This document shows, in pieces, positions 25,707-33,733 of a DNA stretch of 64,000 nucleotides. The stretch's first letter is position 1, and every line of letters starts with the position of its first letter. Origin of the DNA: Oscillospiraceae bacterium (GTDB lineage Bacteria > Bacillota > Clostridia > Oscillospirales > CAG-272); contig SVRN01000007.1 of assembly GCA_015064805.1 (NCBI GenBank), forward strand, positions 1 through 64,000, read 5' to 3'. The notes under the pieces were generated by a model. It was not told where the DNA came from. It was given only the letters and a program-made list of their open reading frames with translations, and did no database searches. The position numbers and the translations under genes were made by a program.

Positions 25707-25800
25707 ATGAAATCGCGCTGTATGATCGTCAAGAGAAGAAGTTGCCTATAATATTTTTTCACAATATTCCCTTTACAACTACAGTTTCTTTCAATAGTTG

Positions 25801-25829
25801 TTGACATCTCATCAAATTCGTGATATAAT
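25801..25829 (+). promoter_or_regulatory. Consensus promoter of the lipoprotein genes
   Basis: TTGACA at 25801-25806 and TATAAT at 25824-25829, 17 bp apart. Leader of about 55 nt to the ATG, with GAAGGAGAAA as RBS. Confidence 0.9.
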
Positions 25830-25892
25830 ATTATGTCTATGCTCGATTTTGACTGAAAATATTTACTTCTACATATACGAAGGAGAAACAGT

Positions 25893-28775
25893 ATGCGCAA
25901 AACCAAGAGATTGCTGTCCTTTCTGCTGGCTCTTTTAATGCTGGCGGCTATGGGACTGCAGATGGTATCCTGCAAGGATCCCACCACACCTCCCGATGAA
26001 GAAAAGCCCGGCGAAAACGATCCTCCCGCACAGGGGCAGCAGGCCACCTACACCGTGTCTATCAAGACCGCGGGCGGTATGTCACTGGATAATATCATGG
26101 TCTACGTGTATAACACGGACGGCTATATCGTAGCGAAAAATCCCACGGACGAAAACGGTAACGTATCCTTCACGTTGCCTGCATCGCCTGACTATAAGCT
26201 CGAGCTTTCGGGTGTTCCCGACGGCTATATTCTCAAGGATAAGTACGATATGGGCACCAACGGTACCAACATCGTGCTGGTTTCCGAGGTCATCGAGGAC
26301 ACCGATCTGAGCGGCGTGACTTATAAGCTGGGCATGATCATGCACGATTTTGAAGTCACCACGTCGGACGGTCAGACCTTCAAGCTGTCTGAGGTGCTCA
26401 AAACCAAAAAGGCTGTTATGCTTAACTTCTGGTACACCACCTGCACTTACTGCGTTGAGGAGTTTCCCGATATGCACAACGCATATCTGCAGTATCAGGA
26501 CGATATTGAGATCATCGCGCTGAACAACTACGGCGGTGATAATGCCAACGAGGTCGCTGATTTCAAGCAGAATTACTACGGCTACGAGCTGGCCTTCCCC
26601 ATGGCCAAGGATACCGCGGGCGTTGAGGATGCCTTCCAGGTGCCCGGTAACCCCGTCAGCGTCATGATCGACCGTTACGGTATGATCTCGCTTGTTCACG
26701 TCGGTGCCGTTCCGAGCGAAAAGTATTTCACCAATATGTTCGCACACTACGTCTCCGACGATTACCGTCAGGGGCTGTACGGTGACGTTTCCGAGCTGAT
26801 CCCCTCGGCTAAGCCCGACAAGGAAATGCCCTCGAGCGAGGAGCTTTCGGGCGCGATCAACAAGGGCGACATCACCGTGACCTACGAGCCCGAGATTGAG
26901 GCGGCCGATGCAGAATACTCCTGGCCCTTTGAGATCACCGAGAAGGACGGAAACAAGTGCATCATCCCTTCCAACGCCGATCTTGACAGCTCGTTTGCAA
27001 CGCTGCACGCCAAGGTCAGCCTTAAGGCAGGTCAGGCGTTCGTGTTCGATTATTACTCCTCGACCGATTCGGGCTACGACATCATGTACGTGCTGGTCAA
27101 CGGCGACGACATCTACCAGATCAGCGGCATCAGCTCCAAGTGGAACGAGTGCTGCCCTTGGGTCGCAATCGAGGACGGCGTGTATGACGTAGCGTTCGTA
27201 TATTATAAGGACGTTTCGGACAGCGCAGGCGACGACGTCGTTTACCTCAAGGACTTCCGCGTCGTGGACGCCGAGGACGTAGGCGTCGCGTCCTATATCC
27301 CCAGACAGGCCGCAACCAACCCGAACGAGGATAAGTCGGACTATCAGTCCTACGTTCAGGTTTTTCTGAACGAGAATGACGGCTACTACCACGTCGGTAG
27401 CGTCGACGGTCCGATCCTTTTGGCTAAGCTGATCTACGGTACCGCGTTTTCTTCCGTTTCCGTTGCGGAAAATCTGTATCAGGACGGCACCTTTACGGTG
27501 GATGGTGTGAACCGCTTTGCTGAGCTTGAAAAGTATTGTAACTACGCTGCAAACTCCAAGATCTACACCTACTGCAGCGTGACCGAGGAGCTGCGCACCT
27601 ATCTGGAGGCCTACGTTGCCAAGTACGGCTTTAACGTGCATGAGGACACCACCTGGCTGCAGCTGTGTGCTTACTATGATTCTTACGGTAAAAACGCGGA
27701 CGGTACGCCCGTTGCCGAGCTTGAGGATCCCATCAAGGGCCTGTCGACTCACAGCGCCTACACGGCTGTGGAGGGCAAGCCCAACAAGGTCGAATACACG
27801 GGTGTCAATATTCTGCCCCGCGGCTATCTGTACGAGTTTATCCCCACCAAAACGGGCGTTTATCGCATCACGTCTACCAGTGCCTCTCAGGAGGTCAATG
27901 GTTGGATCTTCGTTGGCAGTGATAAGATCTGGGTTGAAAACGGCGACAGAATTCTCTACACCAGCGGTGAGGAGGGTGAGCGTTTCTGCCCCGATCTGCT
28001 CATCGAGACCGAGGTCAAGGATGAGCATGGTAACGTGACCACTCAGTGGGTCAGAGATATCAAAAACGCTTCCATGGTTGCATACATGGAGGCAGGCACG
28101 CCTTACTATATCGATTTTGCTTATTACGATATTTACGGTGCAGGCTCGTTTAACTTTGAGATCAATTATATCAACGAAATGTTCGATTACTTTATCGTCG
28201 CTTCTCATGGCCCGTTTGAGTTCGAGATCGGTACGGGCGACAGCATGGGCGATACCGTCGCGGGCGGTATAGACGTTATGCTGGGCGAGGACGGCTACTA
28301 CTATCACAAGAAAGAAGACGGCACCAAGGGCTCGTTGCTCTATGCCGATTTCTATCTGACCACCAACATTTTCACCAGCCAGTCCCTCAAGGACATGACC
28401 AATACCCACGCCTTCAACTTTGCCCTTTCCGAATACGACCACATCGGTCTGACTGCTTGGGAGCAGGCAGGTAAGGATGAAGATAAGCTTAAGCAAATGT
28501 GGGGCGACAACTTTGATGCATTTTGGGAAATGTACCAAATGGACGACATCATCAAGGGCGTGTATCACGGAAACGGTAAGGATATGACTGCTGTCATGAA
28601 GTCTTACGTTGACAAGATGCTGGACGAAGAGGGCTATCCCGAGCGCCAGGGCTGTGTCGTCGTAGACAAGCAGCTGGCAGATATTCTCCAGGCCCTGATG
28701 GATAAGTACACCTTCAAGGGCGTCGACCACTCCTGGACCAAGCTGTGCTACTACTACGAATATCTCGGCTATTAA
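25893..28775 (+). CDS. Lipoprotein with Cna-B-like and TlpA thioredoxin domains, 960 aa
   Basis: The signal peptide ends at MVSC (C27), the lipidation cysteine, followed by a proline/acid-rich linker. Residues about 51-115 (TYTVSIKTAGGM ... TDENGNVSFTLP) form a Cna-B/carboxypeptidase-regulatory-like sandwich. A TlpA/ResA-type thioredoxin domain follows at about 150-290 with the redox pair in YTTCTYCVEEFP and the cis-proline segment VPGNPVSVMIDR. The remaining 650 residues contain beta-rich modules, including the family motif NDGYYHVGSVDGPILLAKL and a variant EDGYYYHKKEDG. The protein would sit on the outer membrane face and carry out thiol-disulfide exchange, perhaps with electrons from the NapH-thioredoxin fusion encoded at 31018-32556. 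The downstream lipoprotein gene is co-oriented after a hairpin. Confidence 0.83.
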   Translation: MRKTKRLLSFLLALLMLAAMGLQMVSCKDPTTPPDEEKPGENDPPAQGQQATYTVSIKTAGGMSLDNIMVYVYNTDGYIVAKNPTDENGNVSFTLPASPDYKLELSGVPDGYILKDKYDMGTNGTNIVLVSEVIEDTDLSGVTYKLGMIMHDFEVTTSDGQTFKLSEVLKTKKAVMLNFWYTTCTYCVEEFPDMHNAYLQYQDDIEIIALNNYGGDNANEVADFKQNYYGYELAFPMAKDTAGVEDAFQVPGNPVSVMIDRYGMISLVHVGAVPSEKYFTNMFAHYVSDDYRQGLYGDVSELIPSAKPDKEMPSSEELSGAINKGDITVTYEPEIEAADAEYSWPFEITEKDGNKCIIPSNADLDSSFATLHAKVSLKAGQAFVFDYYSSTDSGYDIMYVLVNGDDIYQISGISSKWNECCPWVAIEDGVYDVAFVYYKDVSDSAGDDVVYLKDFRVVDAEDVGVASYIPRQAATNPNEDKSDYQSYVQVFLNENDGYYHVGSVDGPILLAKLIYGTAFSSVSVAENLYQDGTFTVDGVNRFAELEKYCNYAANSKIYTYCSVTEELRTYLEAYVAKYGFNVHEDTTWLQLCAYYDSYGKNADGTPVAELEDPIKGLSTHSAYTAVEGKPNKVEYTGVNILPRGYLYEFIPTKTGVYRITSTSASQEVNGWIFVGSDKIWVENGDRILYTSGEEGERFCPDLLIETEVKDEHGNVTTQWVRDIKNASMVAYMEAGTPYYIDFAYYDIYGAGSFNFEINYINEMFDYFIVASHGPFEFEIGTGDSMGDTVAGGIDVMLGEDGYYYHKKEDGTKGSLLYADFYLTTNIFTSQSLKDMTNTHAFNFALSEYDHIGLTAWEQAGKDEDKLKQMWGDNFDAFWEMYQMDDIIKGVYHGNGKDMTAVMKSYVDKMLDEEGYPERQGCVVVDKQLADILQALMDKYTFKGVDHSWTKLCYYYEYLGY

Positions 28776-28808
28776 TGCTGCCGCAGACATTAGTATCATG
28801 AATCATAC

Positions 28809-28839
28809 GCGTGCGGCAACGAATCTCGTTGCCGCACGC
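28809..28839 (+). promoter_or_regulatory. Perfect 14-bp intergenic hairpin
   Basis: GCGTGCGGCAACGA and its exact complement enclose the loop ATC; only CGTTTT follows, so termination would be partial. It separates two co-oriented lipoprotein genes and could tune expression of the second. Confidence 0.75.
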
Positions 28840-28858
28840 CGTTTTAAGGAGATTTATT

Positions 28859-30433
28859 ATGAGCTTCAAGAAATTTCTGAGTGTGCTCGTCGTTGCGCTT
28901 TTGCTGGTGACGGCCCTCTTGATCACGGGCTGTGAAGAAAAAGATCCCGTGGAGCCGCCTGCGACGGACGACGGCAAGGCGACCTACACCATCAGTGTCG
29001 TTGACTATCAGGGCAACGCTCCCGCGGTGGACGTGTTGATCGAGGTGCAAAAGGACGGCACGACGGTCGGCATGAAAAAGGCCGATGCTAACGGCAGCGT
29101 CAGCTTTGAGCTGGACAAGGGCGACTATACCTTCATCCCCACCGCCGCTAAGGGAGAATTTTACTACGATGCCGAGGCGTGCGTGCTGAGTGCCGAAAAA
29201 ACGCAGGTCAGCGTGACGCTTTACAGCGTGGCAGGTAACAAGCAGACCATCTATCCGCATTTTGAGCATATTGACGATCGCATGGCGTATGATGCGGCAA
29301 CGGTGAGCGAGGGCGCGACCTACGTCCGGATCGACCGCGACGATATGGCCTACTATATTTTTGCACCGCAGCGCGGAGGCATCTATCGCATCAGCTATCT
29401 GGCCGATGCCGAGCTGACGCTGGGCTACTTTGGCGACGCCAACGTCGTACTCAGCGAGAGCGTGGCCAATGTACAGGACGGTGCGTTTGAGGTCGAGGTT
29501 CAAAACGGAAGCGTTGGAACGGAGGGCGCGGGCGGTACGTTGCGTATGGTTTTCGGTCTCGGCTCGGCAACGGTTGACGATGCCATTCTGATCATCGAGC
29601 GCATCGGCGACCCCACCCCGATTCTGGAATGGACGGATTATACGCCCACCCGGATTCCTGCCAACGGTGAAAGAACCGACTATCTCAACCACGAGCTGGT
29701 CGATATCAGCATCACCGATCCGTCGGTCAAGGTCGTTTACAGCACGGCAGACGGATATTATCACTACGGCAGCGAAAGCGGCCCCGTGGTTTACGCCCGC
29801 ATCAGCTCTCATGGCAAGTATCTCGTTCCTTTCACCGAAATCTGCGAAACGACAAGAATGTACAAGCTGTTTTACGACGGCAGCGGCAAGCTGGTCAAGA
29901 AGGAAAGCTACAACGAAATGGTCGCTGCCTACGCCGCCGCTTGCGATGGCAACGGTGTGGTTCCGCTGACCGACGACCTGATCTATATGATCAAGAACTG
30001 CGCCGAGCAGATGGGCTGGTTTGAAATCGACGCGGCAGGCAACGGCGTGCTGACGGCCGATCAGAACGGCAATCCGACGGGCGTGACCGCGGCCAATCTG
30101 GTCAAGGAAAACGCGTATCTGTTCGTTTGCTGTTACGTCAATGAGTTCGTTCACGGCGGTGATACCTCGATCACGCTGGTCCCCGGTGAGGAGCAAACGG
30201 CTCATGCCATCGCCAAGCAGGGAGAGCCGCTGAAATTCAAGGCAAACGCCGCCATGACACTGCTGATCAAGGATGCGCAGGGGGTGACGGTGACTTACAA
30301 CGGCAAGACGTATACTGCCGATGCGAACGGAGAAATAGCGGTTACGATGAGTGACGCAAAGCCTGCCTTTACGGTAAGCGCGCAGACGACGCGTGAGTTT
30401 GATTTGACCTACGCGTCCTTCCTTCCCGAATAA
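28859..30433 (+). CDS. Lipoprotein with Cna-B-like domain, 524 aa
   Basis: The start at ATG 28859 is set by AAGGAG seven bases upstream; an in-frame ATG at 28811 lies inside the hairpin region and is rejected. The signal peptide ends at LLITGC (lipidation cysteine). Residues about 35-100 (ATYTISVVDYQGNAPAVDVL ... ADANGSVSFELDKGDYT) repeat the Cna-B-like module of the upstream gene, and ADGYYHYGSESGPVVYARI near residue 300 is the same surface motif. The final 60 residues form another small beta module. There is no thioredoxin motif or other catalytic signature. Probably a surface-exposed binding or structural lipoprotein of the same paralogous family; substrate unknown. Confidence 0.82.
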   Translation: MSFKKFLSVLVVALLLVTALLITGCEEKDPVEPPATDDGKATYTISVVDYQGNAPAVDVLIEVQKDGTTVGMKKADANGSVSFELDKGDYTFIPTAAKGEFYYDAEACVLSAEKTQVSVTLYSVAGNKQTIYPHFEHIDDRMAYDAATVSEGATYVRIDRDDMAYYIFAPQRGGIYRISYLADAELTLGYFGDANVVLSESVANVQDGAFEVEVQNGSVGTEGAGGTLRMVFGLGSATVDDAILIIERIGDPTPILEWTDYTPTRIPANGERTDYLNHELVDISITDPSVKVVYSTADGYYHYGSESGPVVYARISSHGKYLVPFTEICETTRMYKLFYDGSGKLVKKESYNEMVAAYAAACDGNGVVPLTDDLIYMIKNCAEQMGWFEIDAAGNGVLTADQNGNPTGVTAANLVKENAYLFVCCYVNEFVHGGDTSITLVPGEEQTAHAIAKQGEPLKFKANAAMTLLIKDAQGVTVTYNGKTYTADANGEIAVTMSDAKPAFTVSAQTTREFDLTYASFLPE

Positions 30434-30457
30434 TCCAACGAATTTTTGAAAAATATC

Positions 30458-30486
30458 TTGCCAAATCGATTTTGGGATGATATAAT
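30458..30486 (+). promoter_or_regulatory. Promoter of the small lipoprotein gene
   Basis: TTGCCA at 30458-30463 and TATAAT at 30481-30486 with a 17-bp spacer. Confidence 0.82.
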
Positions 30487-30520
30487 AAACCGAAATGAAA
30501 CTAAATCAAGGAGAATGATC

Positions 30521-30973
30521 GTGAAAAAGTTTTTGATAATTGCATTGACGATCGTGTTGATGCTGACCATGCTTGTTGCCTGCAACGACGACACGCCCGA
30601 GGTCCCCGACAACAATAACGATAAGACCGAGCAGCCCGACAACAACCAGCCCGCCGATCCTGACGACGGCAAGGAGGATGAGCCCGTCAAGCCCGCGAAG
30701 GTGACCTACACCATCACCATCAAGGATCAGGACGGCAACCCTATAGCCGAGGTTGAGGCGCAGATCTGCGTTGACGGCGTTTGCAAAAAGCCCAACGTAA
30801 CGGATGAGAACGGTGTGGTTAAGTTCTCCATGGATGATCCTGGAGACAGCACTCTTTCTTTGCAGATCAACGAGGGCGGCAGCCCCGCAGGCTATGAGTA
30901 TCCTACCGAAAAGATCGCCATCGAGGCAGGTCAGACTGAGGTTACGGTCACCCTGAATAAGAAGGCGCAGTAA
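30521..30973 (+). CDS. Small Cna-B-like lipoprotein, 150 aa
   Basis: GTG 30521 is chosen because AAGGAG (30508-30513) is 7 nt away; the in-frame ATG at 30446 precedes the promoter. The signal peptide ends at MLVAC, followed by a flexible acidic, proline-rich linker (residues about 25-60). The rest is a single Cna-B-like sandwich (VTYTITIKDQDGNPIAEVEA ... VTDENGVVKFSMDD). It looks like the minimal member of the lipoprotein family found at 25893, 28859 and 58216. The single domain suggests a spacer or binding module tethered to the membrane. Confidence 0.82.
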   Translation: MKKFLIIALTIVLMLTMLVACNDDTPEVPDNNNDKTEQPDNNQPADPDDGKEDEPVKPAKVTYTITIKDQDGNPIAEVEAQICVDGVCKKPNVTDENGVVKFSMDDPGDSTLSLQINEGGSPAGYEYPTEKIAIEAGQTEVTVTLNKKAQ

Positions 30974-30977
30974 AGAA

Positions 30978-31015
30978 AAAAGAGCGTTGCACCGATTGGT
31001 GCGACGCTCTTTTTC
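30978..31015. terminator. Bidirectional terminator
   Basis: AGAGCGTTGCACC/GGTGCGACGCTCT (one wobble pair) around GATT, with A-run on the left and TTTTT on the right. It lies between two convergent genes and can serve both. Confidence 0.9.
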
Positions 31016-31017
31016 GT

Positions 31018-32556
31018 TTATTTTTGAAGCTGTGCTTCGATGACTTCTTTGAGCTCGTCGTAGGTGGTGTCTTGCATGATGGTGGCGATGATGACGCCCT
31101 GCTCATCCAGAATGATGGTGATGGGATATTGATCAACGCCGCCCAGCGTGGTGTAGTATTTGTCGGGGCTGTAGCGGTCGTCGGGATCGCTCAGCTCGTC
31201 TTTGCCGAATAGCATCAGGGAGTCCTTGTAGTGCTCCTCGACGTAGGCGGGAGCGGTGTCAAAGTCCAGATCGGTGTGAATGGCGATGACGGTGACGCTG
31301 TGCTCAAACTCGGTGGCGATACGGTCGAAGTAGGGAAGCTCCTTCACGCAACCGCCGCACCAGGTACCCCAGAAATTGATGACGGTGATCTTGCCTTGGT
31401 TATCGGCGGGATTGAAAGTCTCGCCCGTATATCCGTTTTCGTCAAACAGCGGCAGATCGTAGCCGGGACACTCGTCACCGACCTGATTGCCGATAGCAAC
31501 GGGCGCGGGCTTGTCAATGACGTTGTAATAGACCAGCGCACCGGCAAGCAAAGCGACCATAAGTACGCCTGCGACGATCTTGACCACCTTGTTGCGCTTG
31601 GCAATTTTCCTTGTCTGCTCATGGAAATTCTGCTTGGCGATCGCAACATCCTGCTCGCTTGCATCGGGGGAGATCACAGGCTCGCTTGGCATCAAGAAAG
31701 GCTTGGAGCCCTTCCAGCTGATCGCGCCCGTGGGGCAGACGTCAATGCACTCGCCACAGCTGATGCATTCGTGGTCGCCGACGTGACGGATGTCCATGCC
31801 GCATTTGGCCGTGCAAAGACCGCAGGAGGTACACTTGGATTTTTCCAGCTTGACGCCGAAGAGCGAGATTTTGTTGAATAGACCGTACAGCGCGCCGAGC
31901 GGGCAGAAGAAACGACAGAAGAATCGGAACATGAAGATCGAGCCGACGATAAAGCTGACCATCAGCAAGAACTTCCAGGTGAACAGCGGGCCGAGCATGG
32001 ACAGCTTGCTCGCGTTGATTTCGTTGGAAAGCAGGCCGAACGCCCCCTCCAGCGTGCCCGCCGGGCAGATGTACTTGCAAAAGGCGGGGAGGGGAACGTC
32101 GCGCAAGCCGTAAAGCAGCGGGACGATAATCACGAATACGACCAGAATGACGTATTTCAGATAGGAGAGCACGCGGGTGACACGGCCTTTTTTGATCTTG
32201 GGCGTTTTGATCTTATGGAACAGCTCCTGGATCAGCCCGAAGGGGCAGAGAAAGCCGCAGATATAGCGACCGAGAATGATGCCGTACAGCACTAAAATTC
32301 CCAGTATGTAATAGGGCGCGCGCTTGGTGGAATTGCCCAGCGCGTTTTGAAGCGAGCCGAGCGGGCAGGCCCCCGACGCACCGGGGCAGGAGTAGCAGTT
32401 CAAGCCGGGCGTGCAGATATTTTTCAAGGGGCCTTTGTAAATTTGTCCGTTGATGAAGCCCTTGAGATTGGCGTTGAACAAGAGTGCCGCGTACAGCTGG
32501 ATCAGCTTGCGCTTGGAGGGCATCAGCGATTTGATTTTATCTTTGAATTTGCTCAT
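31018..32556 (-). CDS. NapH-like 4Fe-4S membrane protein fused to a thioredoxin domain, 512 aa
   Basis: The first 230 residues have several membrane helices and repeated CxxxCP motifs (C100/C104, C160/C164, C214/C218) plus an early CYSCPGASGACP, as in NapH/YccM/RdxA-type proteins. Two ferredoxin clusters follow, CTSCGLCTAKC (242-252) and CISCGECIDVCP (264-274). A further membrane helix at about 325-345 leads to an extracytoplasmic TlpA-like thioredoxin domain with active site WGTWCGGC (C400/C403) and DQYPITIILDE cis-proline region. Electrons probably pass from a cytosolic donor through the iron-sulfur centres to the outside thiol pair. A thiol-disulfide partner could be the TlpA-type lipoprotein encoded nearby. 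It follows its membrane neighbour by 3 nt in the same operon. Confidence 0.88.
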   Translation of the reverse strand: MSKFKDKIKSLMPSKRKLIQLYAALLFNANLKGFINGQIYKGPLKNICTPGLNCYSCPGASGACPLGSLQNALGNSTKRAPYYILGILVLYGIILGRYICGFLCPFGLIQELFHKIKTPKIKKGRVTRVLSYLKYVILVVFVIIVPLLYGLRDVPLPAFCKYICPAGTLEGAFGLLSNEINASKLSMLGPLFTWKFLLMVSFIVGSIFMFRFFCRFFCPLGALYGLFNKISLFGVKLEKSKCTSCGLCTAKCGMDIRHVGDHECISCGECIDVCPTGAISWKGSKPFLMPSEPVISPDASEQDVAIAKQNFHEQTRKIAKRNKVVKIVAGVLMVALLAGALVYYNVIDKPAPVAIGNQVGDECPGYDLPLFDENGYTGETFNPADNQGKITVINFWGTWCGGCVKELPYFDRIATEFEHSVTVIAIHTDLDFDTAPAYVEEHYKDSLMLFGKDELSDPDDRYSPDKYYTTLGGVDQYPITIILDEQGVIIATIMQDTTYDELKEVIEAQLQK

Positions 32557-32559
32557 ATC

Positions 32560-33393
32560 TTACCCCAATCCAATGCATTCCGTGCAGATTTTGATGGCCT
32601 TTTGTACCACGTCGGCCATGCCGCCGTTGACCATGCCTACGATGACGAAGACAAGTCCGATCACCAAAACGGCACAACGGACGACCAACAGAATTTCCTT
32701 TTCACGCTTAACGAAAAACGACTTTTCTTTGATTACGGAGGCACGGGAGATACTGCCTTGCTCGGCGGCCTCGTCCCGGATGGCCTTTTCGATTTTTTCG
32801 TGGCTCTGCTTGACCATTTCCTGCTTGACGTACATGATCTCGCGCTTGACGCTTGCCTTATTGATGAAGCACAGCGCGATGGAAAGCGCAAAGGGCAAGG
32901 CGAGGTTGATGCCGACGGCAAGCGCGCCGTTCAGAATCTCGGCGTTGGCGTTTTGCGCGGGGAAATTGGCACGATTGAGCAGATAGATCAAAGACAGCGT
33001 TGCGCCGATGAGATACAGTGCGGCGTTGATGCCGATCAGCACGAGACGCAGCGTCCGCTCGCGGCGGATGCTCTCGGTCTGATGGGCGGCGTCCAGCTTG
33101 GCCGACAGGCGACGAAGCGTGTCCTGCGGCGATGCGGTTGCCTTGAGTCTGCTTTTTTCTATCGGCAGGGCAAGGGCGAGCACGAAGCCGCCGAGCGCCC
33201 AGATCAAGCAAAGGTAAAAGGGAAGCGCGATGTCGGCAAAATGCTCGCTGACGCTTTCGACGGAAAAGGGGCGAGGGCCGCTATGATAAATATCCAGACA
33301 AGAGGCGATGAGCAGAATGCCGAGCGTGATAACGAGCAGGCTCAGCACAATACCGTACGCCAGATGGATGCGCTTGATGGTTGTTTGTGACAT
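32560..33393 (-). CDS. Hypothetical membrane protein, partner of the NapH-thioredoxin fusion, 277 aa
   Basis: About five hydrophobic helices are visible (LAYGIVLSLLVITLGILLIA; ADIALPFYLCLIWALGGFVLALAL as IALPF...LAL; LVLIGINAALYLIGATLSLI; GALAVGINLALPFALSIAL; a last one near the C-terminus), separated by a charged helical stretch (KQEMVKQSHEKIEKAIRDEA). No motif identifies a family. The ATG at 33393 is chosen because longer in-frame starts fall on or before the -10 box; the nearest AAAGGA is rather far (about 24 nt). Its gene is immediately upstream of the redox fusion and was probably selected to work with it, perhaps as an extra membrane subunit. Confidence 0.75.
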   Translation of the reverse strand: MSQTTIKRIHLAYGIVLSLLVITLGILLIASCLDIYHSGPRPFSVESVSEHFADIALPFYLCLIWALGGFVLALALPIEKSRLKATASPQDTLRRLSAKLDAAHQTESIRRERTLRLVLIGINAALYLIGATLSLIYLLNRANFPAQNANAEILNGALAVGINLALPFALSIALCFINKASVKREIMYVKQEMVKQSHEKIEKAIRDEAAEQGSISRASVIKEKSFFVKREKEILLVVRCAVLVIGLVFVIVGMVNGGMADVVQKAIKICTECIGLG

Positions 33394-33442
33394 GGATTTG
33401 TCGTGCGTAGCACGTTCCTTTCGTATGTTTGATACTGAAAGC

Positions 33443-33471
33443 ATTATAACATACGGTGTCCTTAAAGTCAA
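33443..33471 (-). promoter_or_regulatory. Promoter of the NapH-thioredoxin operon
   Basis: Minus strand TTGACT (33471-33466) and TATAAT (33448-33443) are 17 bp apart. It diverges from the protease promoter in a 340-nt intergenic region that otherwise shows no gene. Confidence 0.82.
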
Positions 33472-33637
33472 GCACCCGACCGCCTTGAAACGCAATTTTG
33501 CCCTCTCGTTTTTGTCTTTCGTGACGGATGTGTGAAGAGAAGCCGAATTTTGTGAAATGAGGGACTGCTTGCACGAAGAAAAAGATGTACAAAGTATGAA
33601 TTATTGCCGGAAAACCTCTCTTTTTTACTATAAAGGC

Positions 33638-33666
33638 TTGCTTTTCTTTTAAGTTTGTGTTAGAAT
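33638..33666 (+). promoter_or_regulatory. Probable promoter of the subtilisin-like protease gene
   Basis: TTGCTT at 33638-33643 and TAGAAT at 33661-33666, spacer 17 bp. A leader of about 60 nt ends in AAGAAAGG before the ATG. Confidence 0.65.
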
Positions 33667-33733
33667 ATATGCTGTATGTTTTTCACTTCTAACAACTGAC
33701 TGATTATAATAAAGAAGAAAGGCACTATTCCAA

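Noticed and set aside
26082-28799. 905-codon minus-strand frame opposite the TlpA lipoprotein
   Set aside because: Same codon-bias effect; the plus strand has signal peptide, promoter, RBS and thioredoxin motif.
33682-33710. Second promoter candidate (TTCACT, 17 bp, TATAAT) before the protease gene
   Set aside because: Transcription would start on the RBS itself, leaving almost no leader; the upstream pair at 33638 is preferred.
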